Shown here: in pieces, positions 42,933 through 51,718 of the stretch
How positions within the stretch are numbered: the stretch's first letter is position 1
Layout: each line of letters opens with the position of its first letter
NCBI RefSeq assembly: GCF_040253585.1
Contig: NZ_JBELAU010000010.1
Coordinates: forward strand, 265,567-329,566
From: Emticicia sp040253585
GTDB taxonomy: Bacteria; Bacteroidota; Bacteroidia; Cytophagales; Spirosomataceae
Length of the DNA: 64,000 nt
Reading direction: 5' to 3'
Notes under the pieces: model-generated
What the model was told of the DNA's origin: nothing
The model's database searches: none
The model's input: only the letters and a program-made list of their open reading frames with translations
Program-made: the position numbers and the translations under genes

Positions 42933-43652
42933 CTAAAGGTGTTCTTTTCCTTTAAAAGCATAGAATCGTAGAATGTGATTTACGATTAGAAACTCACCGA
43001 AAGTATTGATGACTCTTATGAACATATAGGTGAGTTCATAAACTCGTGCTTCTGGTGGCAGAATATAATATAAATCGGCTGTAACCGTAAAAAACAAGCC
43101 CACAAGAAAGAATATTCTAATTTTGAATTGATGAATCCTAAGTTGAATTCCAACAAGAAGAAAGACCATTATTCCTACCCAATAGAAATTAAAAGAAAAC
43201 ATGGACGTTCTCGGGTGAAGATTCAGAAGATACAAGAAAAATACTCCCCCAGTTAGGCCTAAAATGGGTAGAAGTGCGTTCTTGGTGTAGGATAAAGCAA
43301 ATTTTTTAACGCCCATTTCAAAGAAAACCCAAACCAATATAAATCTTAAAATCGGTTGGACATAAGAATAAACGACATCAAATTCTTTTTCATCAACAAT
43401 AATAAACGAAGAAAGTCCGATACAGAAAAGTCCTCCGTAGCAAACAGCCAATAACACTAAAGGTTTATGAAAGTTTTTTAAAATCTTGGAGAAAATATAT
43501 ACAAATAAAAAAAAGTAGTCGAATTGAAATAGGAATAGAGCCAGCAATCTATCCATTTGATTTTTTAGTTCGTTAGGCTCAATCTTTATAAAAAAGTAGA
43601 TATTGACTAAAAGAACCGATGTAAAGAACATGCGGGTAAACCTTTCGCTCAT
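42933..43652 (-). CDS. multi-pass membrane protein (about seven or eight spans)
   Basis: The 239-residue protein is nearly all membrane segments (MFFTSVLLVNIYFFIKI, LLALFLFQFDYFFLFVYIF, FRILVWVFFEMG-like, LLPILGLTGGVFFLYLLNL, WVGIMVFLLVGIQLRIH, IFFLVGLFFTVTADLYYIL). The overall span pattern resembles YhhN/TMEM86-type or sensor 7TM proteins, but no signature residue confirms this. It is convergent with the LytTR regulator, only 3 nt between stops. Confidence 0.78.
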   Translation of the reverse strand: MSERFTRMFFTSVLLVNIYFFIKIEPNELKNQMDRLLALFLFQFDYFFLFVYIFSKILKNFHKPLVLLAVCYGGLFCIGLSSFIIVDEKEFDVVYSYVQPILRFILVWVFFEMGVKKFALSYTKNALLPILGLTGGVFFLYLLNLHPRTSMFSFNFYWVGIMVFLLVGIQLRIHQFKIRIFFLVGLFFTVTADLYYILPPEARVYELTYMFIRVINTFGEFLIVNHILRFYAFKGKEHL

Positions 43653-43769
43653 TTGAAGGATTCTTTAATGTTATCAGTAAAGTAAATCTAATATACCTAC
43701 AAATAAGAGTCCAAATCATGATGCGAGTCATAAACTTAGTAAGCGGTAGTGTTTGAAAGTCGATTGGCT

Positions 43770-44333
43770 TCAATAAATCAACACCATCATACTTCTTGCT
43801 CCGTGAGCCCCAATAACTAAAGATTGTTCAATATCGGCAGTTTTTGATGGCCCAGCTATAAAAACGCCATAGTTACCTACATCTTCAAGTTTATTGTAGG
43901 CTTGCTGCATGTTGGCAACGATATTGTTTTTGTCAAGCACTAAAACCAAATGTTGGGTAATAAACGGCAAGGCACGGTTGAGCATGTTGCTCTCAGGCAC
44001 CCAAATGGTACCGTTTTCGGCAACACCAATTTCTCCTTGAATTACTGCTAAATCGACTTGTTCTAAAATCTCTTTAGTTGTATCAAGATTTACGGCAACG
44101 TTTGCTTTGACAATATCAGAGGCCACATTTTTTAAATCGCTGTAATACTTGTCGATAGCTGCTTGACAATCAGTTTTTGAAGCCACTTCTATGGCTCTAC
44201 CACCGATACCTTCCAATACAGTTTTGAATCGCTCAATGCTTCCATCACCTTCAAAGATTGGCACATTTGGCAATGTAGTCAAGGCTGGTTTATTGCTGGC
44301 GATGCTATTTAATATTTTTTCTCTGCTGGTCAC
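43770..44333 (-). CDS. lutC: L-lactate utilization protein LutC (LUD domain)
   Basis: The 187-residue protein is a LUD-domain protein: MTSREKILNSIASNKP, AVNLDTTKEILEQVDLAVIQ, GEIGVAENGTIWVPESNMLN and the C-terminal GNYGVFIAGPSKTADIEQSL with VIGAHGARSMMVLIY. In lactate oxidation LutC works with LutA and LutB as a membrane-associated iron-sulfur complex converting L-lactate to pyruvate. It is the last gene of the lutABC operon, 49 nt after lutB. Confidence 0.93.
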   Translation of the reverse strand: MTSREKILNSIASNKPALTTLPNVPIFEGDGSIERFKTVLEGIGGRAIEVASKTDCQAAIDKYYSDLKNVASDIVKANVAVNLDTTKEILEQVDLAVIQGEIGVAENGTIWVPESNMLNRALPFITQHLVLVLDKNNIVANMQQAYNKLEDVGNYGVFIAGPSKTADIEQSLVIGAHGARSMMVLIY

Positions 44334-44382
44334 AAGTAGATATTAGTTATTTGGTAATTAGTTATTGGTATTTTATGAGGTT

Positions 44383-45771
44383 TTATTTCCTATTTTCCTC
44401 ATACCATTCCTTAAAACTCTGCTTTGGAGCGTCGGGTAATTCTCTTGCTTTTGCCCATGGATTCATGCTTTGATTATGCGTGAGTCCATGCGGTAAAATC
44501 CGCAAAGCTCCACGAGCCAATTTTCCACTCAAATCATACACTTTCGGCATCGAAAGCACTTTTGCCATACCTTTCATACCCCATTTTTTTGTCGTAGAAA
44601 GTTCATTTGCTTGACCAACAATTTGTCGCCATTTATAAAGTTGAACGTGAATATCAATCTTTACAGGGCAAACATATGAACACGAACCACAAAGCGTAGA
44701 GGCAAAAGGCAAACTTTTATGTTTGTGTAAATCAATATTAGGAGAAAGAATTGCACCAATTGGGCCAGGAACGGTAAAATCATAACTATGCCCGCCACTT
44801 CGGCGATAAACTGGACAAGTATTCATACAAGCCCCACAACGGATACACTTCAATGAATTTCTGAAATCGGCTCTGCCGAGTTGTTGGGTTCGGCCATTAT
44901 CCACAATCACGATGTGCATTTCTTTGCCTTCGGCTGGCTTTGTGAAATGCGAAGTATAAGTTGTAATCGGTTGACCAGTAGCACTTCTGGCAAGCAATCG
45001 AGTATAAACTGATAAATGAAGAAGCTTTGGAATAATCTTTTCTATACCCATGCAAGCAATGTGAACTTTTGCCAAATTTACGCCTAAATCGGCATTCCCT
45101 TCGTTGGTACAAACCACAAAACTACCAGTTTCGGCAATTGCAAAGTTTACGCCTGTAAGAGCCACGTCGGCCGCTACAAATTTTTCTCTTAGATGCTGAC
45201 GAGCCGCTTCGGTCAGAACTTGAGGGTCTTTTTCGCCTTTAGTTGTACCAAGATGTTCATGGAAAGTTTCGCCAACATCTTCTTTTTTTAGGTGAATAGC
45301 GGGCAATACAATATGGCTTGGTGGCTCGTTTCTAAACTGTACGATGCGTTCGCCCAAGTCTGTATCTACTACATCAATATTATTTTTTTCGAGAAAACCA
45401 TTCAAATGGCATTCTTCGGTAAGCATTGATTTGCTTTTCACCAAACGAGGATTTCTTCCTTCAACTTTGCACGAGTTTTTGATAATCTCCATCACAATTT
45501 GATTGTGCTCGGCGGCATCTGCAGCCCAATGCACTTTTACGCCATTTTTTATGGCATTCTGCTCAAATTCGATGAGGTAATTATCAAGATTGCTCAGTGT
45601 ATGGTCTTTGATTTCGGACGCAAGAGTGCGTAAATCTTGAAATTCGGGAATTGGATAAACCGCTTTATCTCGTTTCTGACGCACAAACCAAAGCGTTTCA
45701 TCGTGCCAAGTCGTACGCTCAAAATCTTTATTGAAAGCTTCGGCTAATTTTGGGTGATTTTGGTGGTTCAT
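44383..45771 (-). CDS. lutB: L-lactate utilization iron-sulfur protein LutB
   Basis: Start chosen at 45771 (MNHQNHPKLAEAFNKDFERT), where the ATGA overlaps the lutA stop; 463 residues. It contains a LUD domain in the N-terminal half (FAIAETGSFVVCTNEGNADL, VNLAKVHIACMGIEKIIPKL) and two [4Fe-4S] motifs, CIRCGACMNTCPVYRR and CGSCSYVCPVKID, plus a C-terminal helical region. It is the core electron-carrying subunit of the lactate-oxidising complex. An upstream frame to 45861 overlaps lutA and is unlikely. Confidence 0.95.
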   Translation of the reverse strand: MNHQNHPKLAEAFNKDFERTTWHDETLWFVRQKRDKAVYPIPEFQDLRTLASEIKDHTLSNLDNYLIEFEQNAIKNGVKVHWAADAAEHNQIVMEIIKNSCKVEGRNPRLVKSKSMLTEECHLNGFLEKNNIDVVDTDLGERIVQFRNEPPSHIVLPAIHLKKEDVGETFHEHLGTTKGEKDPQVLTEAARQHLREKFVAADVALTGVNFAIAETGSFVVCTNEGNADLGVNLAKVHIACMGIEKIIPKLLHLSVYTRLLARSATGQPITTYTSHFTKPAEGKEMHIVIVDNGRTQQLGRADFRNSLKCIRCGACMNTCPVYRRSGGHSYDFTVPGPIGAILSPNIDLHKHKSLPFASTLCGSCSYVCPVKIDIHVQLYKWRQIVGQANELSTTKKWGMKGMAKVLSMPKVYDLSGKLARGALRILPHGLTHNQSMNPWAKARELPDAPKQSFKEWYEENRK

Positions 45772-46508
45772 GGTTGATTTCCGTTCAAAATTTCGGCTAT
45801 GTGCATTACTTTTATTGGTGCGTTTTGGCGTTTTACAATGCCTTCGAGGTGCATTAAACATGATACATCACCCCCTGTCAAAACCTTCGTTCCGTTGCGA
45901 AGGTGGTCAGCGATTCGGTCTTTTCCCATACGTGCCGAAACTGCTTCTTCGGTTACACAAAACATTCCGCCAAAGCCACAACATTCGTCGTTTCGGTCGA
46001 GCTCTGTGAGCTCGATGCTTTTTAGTTTACGAAGTAATTTTGAAATTTGTCCATCTCTCACACTTGTAATTTCGGAAGCATTGGCCTGGCGAAGTCCACG
46101 CTGACCGTGACAACTCAAATGCAAACCAACTTTATGTGGGAAATTGACAGGAATTTCTTCTATTTTTAGCACATTTTCAATAAAATCGACTAATTCATAC
46201 ACCGACTTTCTGACTCTCTGAACGGCGGGCGTTTGCTCTATTATATCATAATGTTTTTTGATATGATAAGTGCAGCTTCCCGAAGGTGTAACGATATAAT
46301 CAAACTCTGAAAATGTATTAACAAAATGTTCGTAAACATCTTTAGAATCTTGCTCGCAACCACCATTGGCCATCGGTTGTCCACAGCACGTTTGTTTCAT
46401 CGGAAACACTACATCCACACCCAATTTTTCCAATAATTGCAAGGTTGCTACACCCACATTCGGATAAAATTGGTCAACGTAACAAGGTATAAATAGGGCT
46501 ACTTTCAT
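45768..46508 (-). CDS. lutA: L-lactate utilization (Fe-S)-binding protein LutA
   Basis: The 246-residue protein has two CCG domains: VVFPMKQTCCGQPMANGGCE and DECCGFGGMFCVTEEAVSAR, with further cysteines in PSGSCTYHIKKH and LHLSCHGQRGLR. These bind the unusual Fe-S site of the glycolate/lactate oxidoreductase family. It is the first gene of lutABC, overlapping lutB by 4 nt (translational coupling). Confidence 0.95.
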   Translation of the reverse strand: MKVALFIPCYVDQFYPNVGVATLQLLEKLGVDVVFPMKQTCCGQPMANGGCEQDSKDVYEHFVNTFSEFDYIVTPSGSCTYHIKKHYDIIEQTPAVQRVRKSVYELVDFIENVLKIEEIPVNFPHKVGLHLSCHGQRGLRQANASEITSVRDGQISKLLRKLKSIELTELDRNDECCGFGGMFCVTEEAVSARMGKDRIADHLRNGTKVLTGGDVSCLMHLEGIVKRQNAPIKVMHIAEILNGNQP

Positions 46509-46524
46509 ATTTTTAAGGTCTAAA

Positions 46525-46606
46525 GGTCTGTACCGAAGGTCTGACCTTTTTATTTCATGTTGAAATTTATCTCTATAACAATACGGTCAGACCTTCGGTA
46601 CAGACC
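46525..46606. repeat. 22-bp perfect inverted repeat between lutA and rhaI
   Basis: Arms 46525-46546 and 46585-46606 (GGTCTGTACCGAAGGTCTGA and its complement) are separated by 38 nt. It sits between the 3' end of the isomerase gene and the start of lutA, both on the minus strand. Confidence 0.7.
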
Positions 46607-46611
46607 GAAAC

Positions 46612-47898
46612 TTACAGCCCCGTAGCCACGCTAAAGCCTCTTTTATTAACTAAACCACTTCTAATTTGTGCTCCACGAAAAGTGGCAATTGGGTCGATTG
46701 CTCCACCTGCTTGGCGACTTGCCTCTGCTACCAAAGCTCTTGCATCAGTCAAGAAAGTATCACGCAATAACTCTTCGGCACGCAACACATCGTTGTTTTC
46801 TTGGGCATCGGCCAGTGCTACTCTATCAACTAAAAGTGCTTTTGTGTAAGTCGTCAGAATTGCATTTACCGACTGCAATAAATCTTCGATTGGGTCTTTT
46901 GTGTTGTGACTCGCATCAATCATCCATGCCAATGGCGGATTTTTTACGCTTGGGTCTTGCATTCCATCAACCAATTCATTGAAAATCAAGAAGAATTGGT
47001 AAGGTTTGATGCTTCCCGTTGTCAAATCATCATCGCCGTACATTGAACCATTGAAGTGGAACCCACCGAGACGACCGAAATGCATCAAGCGTCCAACAAT
47101 TTGTTCGATGTTAGTGTTTGGCAAATGGTGGCCTAAATCTACCAAAACTTGAGCATTTTTTCCCACCGTTTGGCAAAGCGAATACGAAGTTCCCCAATCA
47201 GGAATCACCATTGAGTAGAAATGCGGTTCGTAAGGCTTGTATTCAATTAACATCGTCCAATCGTCGGGCATTGATTTATAAATACTCGATAATGAATCGC
47301 TTGTGCGTTGGTAGGCACTTCTCATGTGAGATTGTCCAGGGAAGTTTGAGCCATCGGCCAACCAAACTGTAAGTACTTTAGAATCAAGCATTTTGCCGTA
47401 TTCAACGCACTGAATATTGTGTTCGATGGCCAAATCACGCACTTCGCTTTTGGTGTGCGAAAGCGAGCCAAATTTATAAGAATATGGTTGGTCTTTTTGG
47501 TCTTGAAAAGTATTAGAGTTTACCGAGTCAATCGTCAAATCATTAGCTTTCAATAATTGTTTGATAGCATTGGCATCCGATGGAATATCCCACGGAATAT
47601 GCAACGAAATCGAGTTTGATGAACGATTTAACTGGTGAATCAGACCTACATCTTCAATTTTTTCTTCTAAATTTCTTGGTTCACCACCATTAGGGAAACG
47701 CCCGAAGCGAGTTCCGCCCGTACCCAAAGCCCAACTTGGAATGGCTACTTGAAAAGCTTTAATTTTATCAATAACTATTTGAATATCAATGCCTTTACGG
47801 TCGAGGAGTTCGGTCAAATATGCCAATCTAAACTGGTGGTCGGCCTGTAATTTTTCGTTATGTTGTTGAATAATATCGCTACTGAGCATCTTAGTCAA
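46612..47898 (-). CDS. rhaI: L-rhamnose isomerase (TIM-barrel RhaI type)
   Basis: The 428-residue protein resembles the Pseudomonas stutzeri-type L-rhamnose isomerase: WALGTGGTRFGRFPNGGEPR, ISLHIPWDIPSDANAIKQLL, the metal-binding EYKPYEPHFYSMVIPDWGT with DLGHHLPNTNIEQIV and HFNGSMYGDDDLTTG, and MIDASHNTKDPIEDL. It converts L-rhamnose to L-rhamnulose using divalent metal. With lutABC directly downstream on the same strand, the pathway L-rhamnose to L-lactaldehyde to L-lactate to pyruvate is partly represented; the kinase and aldolase genes are not in the window. Confidence 0.9.
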   Translation of the reverse strand: MTKMLSSDIIQQHNEKLQADHQFRLAYLTELLDRKGIDIQIVIDKIKAFQVAIPSWALGTGGTRFGRFPNGGEPRNLEEKIEDVGLIHQLNRSSNSISLHIPWDIPSDANAIKQLLKANDLTIDSVNSNTFQDQKDQPYSYKFGSLSHTKSEVRDLAIEHNIQCVEYGKMLDSKVLTVWLADGSNFPGQSHMRSAYQRTSDSLSSIYKSMPDDWTMLIEYKPYEPHFYSMVIPDWGTSYSLCQTVGKNAQVLVDLGHHLPNTNIEQIVGRLMHFGRLGGFHFNGSMYGDDDLTTGSIKPYQFFLIFNELVDGMQDPSVKNPPLAWMIDASHNTKDPIEDLLQSVNAILTTYTKALLVDRVALADAQENNDVLRAEELLRDTFLTDARALVAEASRQAGGAIDPIATFRGAQIRSGLVNKRGFSVATGL

Positions 47899-48017
47899 TG
47901 ATTAATGTTGAATGATAAATGTTTAATTCGGTGCTACGTTTTACTAATTCTTTAAAAAAACAGATGCAATTTTCTATTTAAAAAATTATAAAACTATCCT
48001 GTACTTGCCTGTTGATC

Positions 48018-48671
48018 TTACATAGTTTTTCTATACTCTTTTGTCCAGTTAATTGCTCCGAAAAGTGCAATTACGCAGAAAATAGCATACAATAATGAAT
48101 ATAACTTCACCTCTTTCACAAAATACATGTAAGTACTTATGATGTCAATGGCCAGCCACATCCACCATGCTTCTACTTTTTTTCTGATGAGTAAAAATGT
48201 AGCAAAAATACTCATGACAGTCGTGAAAGAATCCATGTACGGAAATGCACTTGGTTTACTAAAAAGTTGCGGAATTAGTTCGCTCAAATTCTTGGCAAAA
48301 GTACCAAGTAAATAAGTGCAAATTAAGCCAGTTAATGAATATATGCCGAATTGTTTCAGAGATAACTGACTGATTTTTAATTCATTCTTCAGATTGGCTT
48401 TTTGTGCTTTCGGAAATTTCCATTGCCAAAAACCAATGATATTTGTAATGAAAAAGAAAATTTGTAAAAACATATCTGGGTAAAGCTGAATCTGATAAAA
48501 CATCATAAACGCCAACATGACATTTATCAAGCCTAACACCCAACTCCACACATTTTCACGTACCGACAAAATGACCGCCACCAAACCCGTAAGCGTTGCG
48601 TAGAATTCGAGGTGACTCATTTTTACGCCCAAAAAATCAAAAAGTATATTATTTATATCGAAGAAGTTCAT
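48018..48671 (-). CDS. pnuC: PnuC-type nicotinamide riboside transporter
   Basis: The 217-residue protein has seven membrane spans and PnuC signatures: LEFYATLTGLVAVILSVREN, WSWVLGLINVMLAFMMFYQI, YPDMFLQIFFFITNIIGFWQ followed by W, and near the end WWMWLAIDIISTYMYFVKEV. It imports nicotinamide riboside for NAD synthesis. A later Met18 is a possible start (MSHLEFYATL). It is separated from the upstream HxlR gene by 1 nt, so the two are co-transcribed. Confidence 0.92.
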   Translation of the reverse strand: MNFFDINNILFDFLGVKMSHLEFYATLTGLVAVILSVRENVWSWVLGLINVMLAFMMFYQIQLYPDMFLQIFFFITNIIGFWQWKFPKAQKANLKNELKISQLSLKQFGIYSLTGLICTYLLGTFAKNLSELIPQLFSKPSAFPYMDSFTTVMSIFATFLLIRKKVEAWWMWLAIDIISTYMYFVKEVKLYSLLYAIFCVIALFGAINWTKEYRKTM

Positions 48672-48672
48672 T

Positions 48673-49029
48673 TTAATGTCCCATTATTTGTTTACGGTGT
48701 TCAAGACCCCAATTTCGAAGTTCGCTTATCATTTTTTCGAGCGATTTCCCATGCTCTGTAATCGCATACTCAACCGTCGGTGGAAAAGTATCATGCACAG
48801 TTCGTTTGACCAACTGATTCATTTCTAAATCTTTCAATTCTTTAGAAAGCATTTTATCGGTAATGCCGTTGATGTCTTTCGAGATTTGTTTAAATCGTTT
48901 CGCTCCGAAAGTTAATGAAAGAATAATTGGCAACTTCCATTTTCCATTCAATATTTCTAAAGCATCCCGCACAGGTACAATCATTTTTGTACATTCTTCT
49001 GGGTTGTGTATTTGCTTAGATTCTGTCAT
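48673..49029 (-). CDS. HxlR-family transcriptional regulator
   Basis: The 118-residue protein is a typical HxlR winged helix: ALEILNGKWKLPIILSLTFG, RFKQISKDINGITDKMLSKE, LKDLEMNQLVKRTVHDTFPP with TVEYAITEHGKSL. One conserved Cys near the N-terminus (PEECTKM) could sense redox or electrophiles as in HypR-type relatives. Divergent from a DoxX gene, with palindromes in between, suggesting it represses both directions. Confidence 0.95.
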   Translation of the reverse strand: MTESKQIHNPEECTKMIVPVRDALEILNGKWKLPIILSLTFGAKRFKQISKDINGITDKMLSKELKDLEMNQLVKRTVHDTFPPTVEYAITEHGKSLEKMISELRNWGLEHRKQIMGH

Positions 49030-49048
49030 AATTCTATCATTTTGCTAT

Positions 49049-49090
49049 TGCTATCCTCAACGATAGCACTATCCTTTAGTATAGTACTAT
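49049..49090. promoter_or_regulatory. palindromic candidate operator for the HxlR regulator
   Basis: TGCTATC-6 nt-GATAGCA (49049-49068) is followed by the perfect palindrome ATAGTACTAT (49081-49090) within the 117-nt divergent region. This is where an autoregulating HxlR dimer would bind. Confidence 0.5.
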
Positions 49091-49146
49091 CTTTTGTAAA
49101 GCAAATATAAATAAGTTTGCAGAAATATTCTAAATTAAAGTTAAAA

Positions 49147-49518
49147 ATGAAAAAAGACAAAATTATTTATTGGGTTAGTACTGGAATTATCGGAGCGATG
49201 ATGATTTTTAGCGGATATGCTTATTTTACAAATCCTCAAATTGCAGATTCTTTCAAACACATTGGTTTTCCAGATTTCTTTAGAGTTGAACTTGGAACAG
49301 CTAAGATTATTGGTGCATTAGTGCTACTTATTCCACAAATTCCAAGCAAGGTCAAAGAATGGGCTTATGCTGGCTTTATCATTACTTTTATTTCGGCTGC
49401 AATTGCCCATATCAATATCGGCGATCCAACTTCGGCTATTATACCTCCGCTTGTTATGTTGGTGGTTTTACTCGTTTCTAATTTTTATTTTTCAAAAATA
49501 CAAACGGTTATTGCTTGA
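49147..49518 (+). CDS. DoxX-family membrane protein
   Basis: Start chosen at the ATG at 49147 (MKKDKIIYWVSTGIIGAMMI), 123 residues, with four spans: the first above, FRVELGTAKIIGALVLLIPQ, EWAYAGFIITFISAAIAHIN and IIPPLVMLVVLLVSNFYF. The DoxX pattern (FxxxELGxAKIIG) is clear. DoxX proteins are often linked to oxidative or sulfur stress and controlled by HxlR repressors, as the divergent neighbour here suggests. Confidence 0.9.
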   Translation: MKKDKIIYWVSTGIIGAMMIFSGYAYFTNPQIADSFKHIGFPDFFRVELGTAKIIGALVLLIPQIPSKVKEWAYAGFIITFISAAIAHINIGDPTSAIIPPLVMLVVLLVSNFYFSKIQTVIA

Positions 49519-49894
49519 TAGTCAGTAAGTTATATCAATAAACAAGTATCATCAAGTTTTTCATTGGTGACACTTGTTTGTTGTTTAATTTGAGTTTGGG
49601 ATTATGAAGTTTTCATAAAATATTTATAATCAATGACTTGAAAATAGAGAAATACTAAGTAGGAGTTAAGTATCGACGGTCGGCCGCTGCTGTAGAAAAT
49701 ATGACTACTCTACCTCTCAAGCTCCTCTGGAGCAAATTTTACTTACTTTAAAGTATTGCCAAACCGCTTATATCTTAGGCTATTACGGAGTTGTAGAGTA
49801 AATGGTTTGATAGGTTTGGACAAAGTCTAAAATCAATTTAAGCTTACAGTAATAAAAGACCAAATTTATAAAACTCTCTTTCTCAAATGTACTC
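49519..49894. other. 376-nt gap without genes
   Basis: Contains a weak hairpin (AAACAAGT / ACTTGTTT near 49540-49580) after doxX and a G+C-rich 18-mer at 49675-49692 that matches 16 of 18 bases of the inverted sequence at 36732-36749. No coding potential seen. Confidence 0.6.
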
Positions 49895-49930
49895 GCAAAA
49901 AAAACAGTAGTAACTCACGCTACTACTGTT
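49895..49930 (-). terminator. Rho-independent terminator of the tatC transcript
   Basis: On the minus strand AACAGTAGTA / TACTACTGTT stem with an 8-nt loop, followed by a run of T. Confidence 0.85.
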
Positions 49931-49992
49931 TTAATATTATTTTCACTTCTTCAAATTATATGTTTTTTAAGGAGGTATGTATCTTCAAATAA

Positions 49993-50868
49993 TCAATCCT
50001 TAATTCCTGCCGCCTTCTCTTCAGCTAATTTTCGTTTTTCTTCTCTTGCTGAAATAACAATACTTATTTCATACAAAATATAGAGTGGGAAAGCTACCAA
50101 AATCTGACTTGTTACGTCAGGTGATGGTGTGATAATGGCCGCCACAACTAAGATAACCACCACTGCGTGTTTGCGGTAAGTACGCATAAACTCTGGCCCG
50201 ATTACTCCGATTTTTGTCAGAACAAAAATGGCTACTGGTAGCTGAAATGCCACACCACAAGCCAATGTAAGGGTTGCCAAGATTGAGATATACGAACCAA
50301 TATCAAACTGATTTTTGATACTTGGGTCAATCTGGAAATTAACTAAAAAGTTGATAGCCAGCGGTGAAACAATAAAGTAACCAAAAAATACTCCCGAAAA
50401 GAATAAGAATGTTACATAAAAAACAGCTCCACGGGCAGATTTACTTTCTGTAGGTTTTAAGCCAGGCTTTACAAATCGCCAAATCTCCCAGAATACATAA
50501 GGAAATGCAAAAACTAAACCGATGATTGCCGCTGAAGTAAGAGCCATTACAAACTGTCCCGAAACTTCACGACTCATTAGTTCAAATTTGAGTTCGCTCA
50601 CACAAAGCCCTGGAGCTCCAACTAAGTCGGCCAGTTTACACATCATTCTGTAAGTCCAGAAATCAACTTTTGCGGGACCCAAAATGACTTTATTATAAAT
50701 ATCGCCGATGAAAACAAAGGCAATAACCATAAATAAAGCTATTGAAATTGCCGCACGGATTAAATGCCAACGAAGTTCTTCGAGGTGGTCAAGAAAACCC
50801 ATTTCTTTGCCTTCTGATTCCTTTTCTTCGTCGTCGTAATCAAAATAGGGTGTTTGGTCTAAAGGCAT
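49993..50868 (-). CDS. tatC: twin-arginine translocase subunit TatC
   Basis: The 291-residue protein has six spans and TatC signatures: EMGFLDHLEELRWHLIRAAI at the N-terminus (the conserved HLxELR), FAFPYVFWEIWRFVKPGLKP, the FFSGVFFGYFIVSPLAINFL span and AAIITPSPDVTSQILVAFPL. It is the receptor for folded Tat substrates. An acidic N-terminal extension (DYDDEEKESEGKE) and a basic C-tail are present. No tatA is adjacent in the window. Confidence 0.97.
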   Translation of the reverse strand: MPLDQTPYFDYDDEEKESEGKEMGFLDHLEELRWHLIRAAISIALFMVIAFVFIGDIYNKVILGPAKVDFWTYRMMCKLADLVGAPGLCVSELKFELMSREVSGQFVMALTSAAIIGLVFAFPYVFWEIWRFVKPGLKPTESKSARGAVFYVTFLFFSGVFFGYFIVSPLAINFLVNFQIDPSIKNQFDIGSYISILATLTLACGVAFQLPVAIFVLTKIGVIGPEFMRTYRKHAVVVILVVAAIITPSPDVTSQILVAFPLYILYEISIVISAREEKRKLAEEKAAGIKD

Positions 50869-50963
50869 TTTGCTTAGAAATGAAGTCGATAGACTACTGT
50901 CAACAATAATATTATATCTAAAAACTGTGGACTGTGGTCTATCGACTGTGGACTAATTAATAA

Positions 50964-51566
50964 TTATTTACTTGCAGTTGTATCAACTTTTACTTTGCCT
51001 GATTTTTTATCGTCTGCGTATTTTTTGTTCAAACCTTCCAAAACGGCTTTCGTGATGTCTAAATCTTCTTTGGCAAATAATACACCACCACCTTTCGAGT
51101 AGCCGATTACCATATCGTACTTATCACCAGCGTTGAATTCTTTCAAGAATGATTGAATGTTGTTTAATACATCTTCAGTTTTCTTCGCATCTTCTTTTGC
51201 TAAATCTTGAGCTGCTTTATCACGGTATGCCATGATTGATTGCTCTTCTTGTTGTAATTGAGCCTGAGCTGTTTGTCCTTGCTCTTGCGTCATGCCACCT
51301 TGTTGTACTTTTTGTTGGAAGAAAGCTACTTTATTTTGGAAATTTTTGGCTTTGTTTGAAATATCAGTTTCAAGGCGGAAACGCTTATTTTCAGAAGATT
51401 TCACGACGTCTTTATAGTAATCGTATTGGTTTAAAAGTGTGTCAGTATTTACATAAACAATACGACCGGCCACTTGCTTGCCACCAGATGTTGCTGTAGA
51501 AGCAGATTTGTCACAACCCCAGATAATTACTGAAAGTAAAAGAACTACAATAGAAAGATTTTTCAT
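50964..51566 (-). CDS. OmpH/Skp-family periplasmic chaperone lipoprotein
   Basis: The 200-residue protein has a lipoprotein signal (LLLSVIIWGC, Cys18), the conserved GRIVYVNTDTLLNQYDYYKD start of the OmpH domain, a long coiled-coil (LETDISNKAKNFQNKVAFFQ, QAQLQQEEQSIMAYRDKAAQ), and the C-terminal DMVIGYSKGGGVLFAKEDLD strands. Skp-type trimers hold outer-membrane proteins during transit. Being lipidated is common for this family in Bacteroidota. Confidence 0.92.
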   Translation of the reverse strand: MKNLSIVVLLLSVIIWGCDKSASTATSGGKQVAGRIVYVNTDTLLNQYDYYKDVVKSSENKRFRLETDISNKAKNFQNKVAFFQQKVQQGGMTQEQGQTAQAQLQQEEQSIMAYRDKAAQDLAKEDAKKTEDVLNNIQSFLKEFNAGDKYDMVIGYSKGGGVLFAKEDLDITKAVLEGLNKKYADDKKSGKVKVDTTASK

Positions 51567-51680
51567 GAGAAATTAAATTAGTAAACAAGCTAAGGAGTAA
51601 ATGACAGTTGAATCTTTGACTCAGAAAGCTATTCGTGATGTTTTTTTAATGGTTTTTGAATAAATAAAGTTCGCAAATAT

Positions 51681-51710
51681 AAAAAAATCCCCCCGATTCG
51701 GAGGGATTTT
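51681..51710 (-). terminator. Rho-independent terminator
   Basis: On the minus strand AAAATCCC / GGGATTTT arms with a C/G-rich interior, followed by a run of T. It ends the 119-residue membrane protein gene. Confidence 0.8.
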
Positions 51711-51718
51711 CAAGAGTT

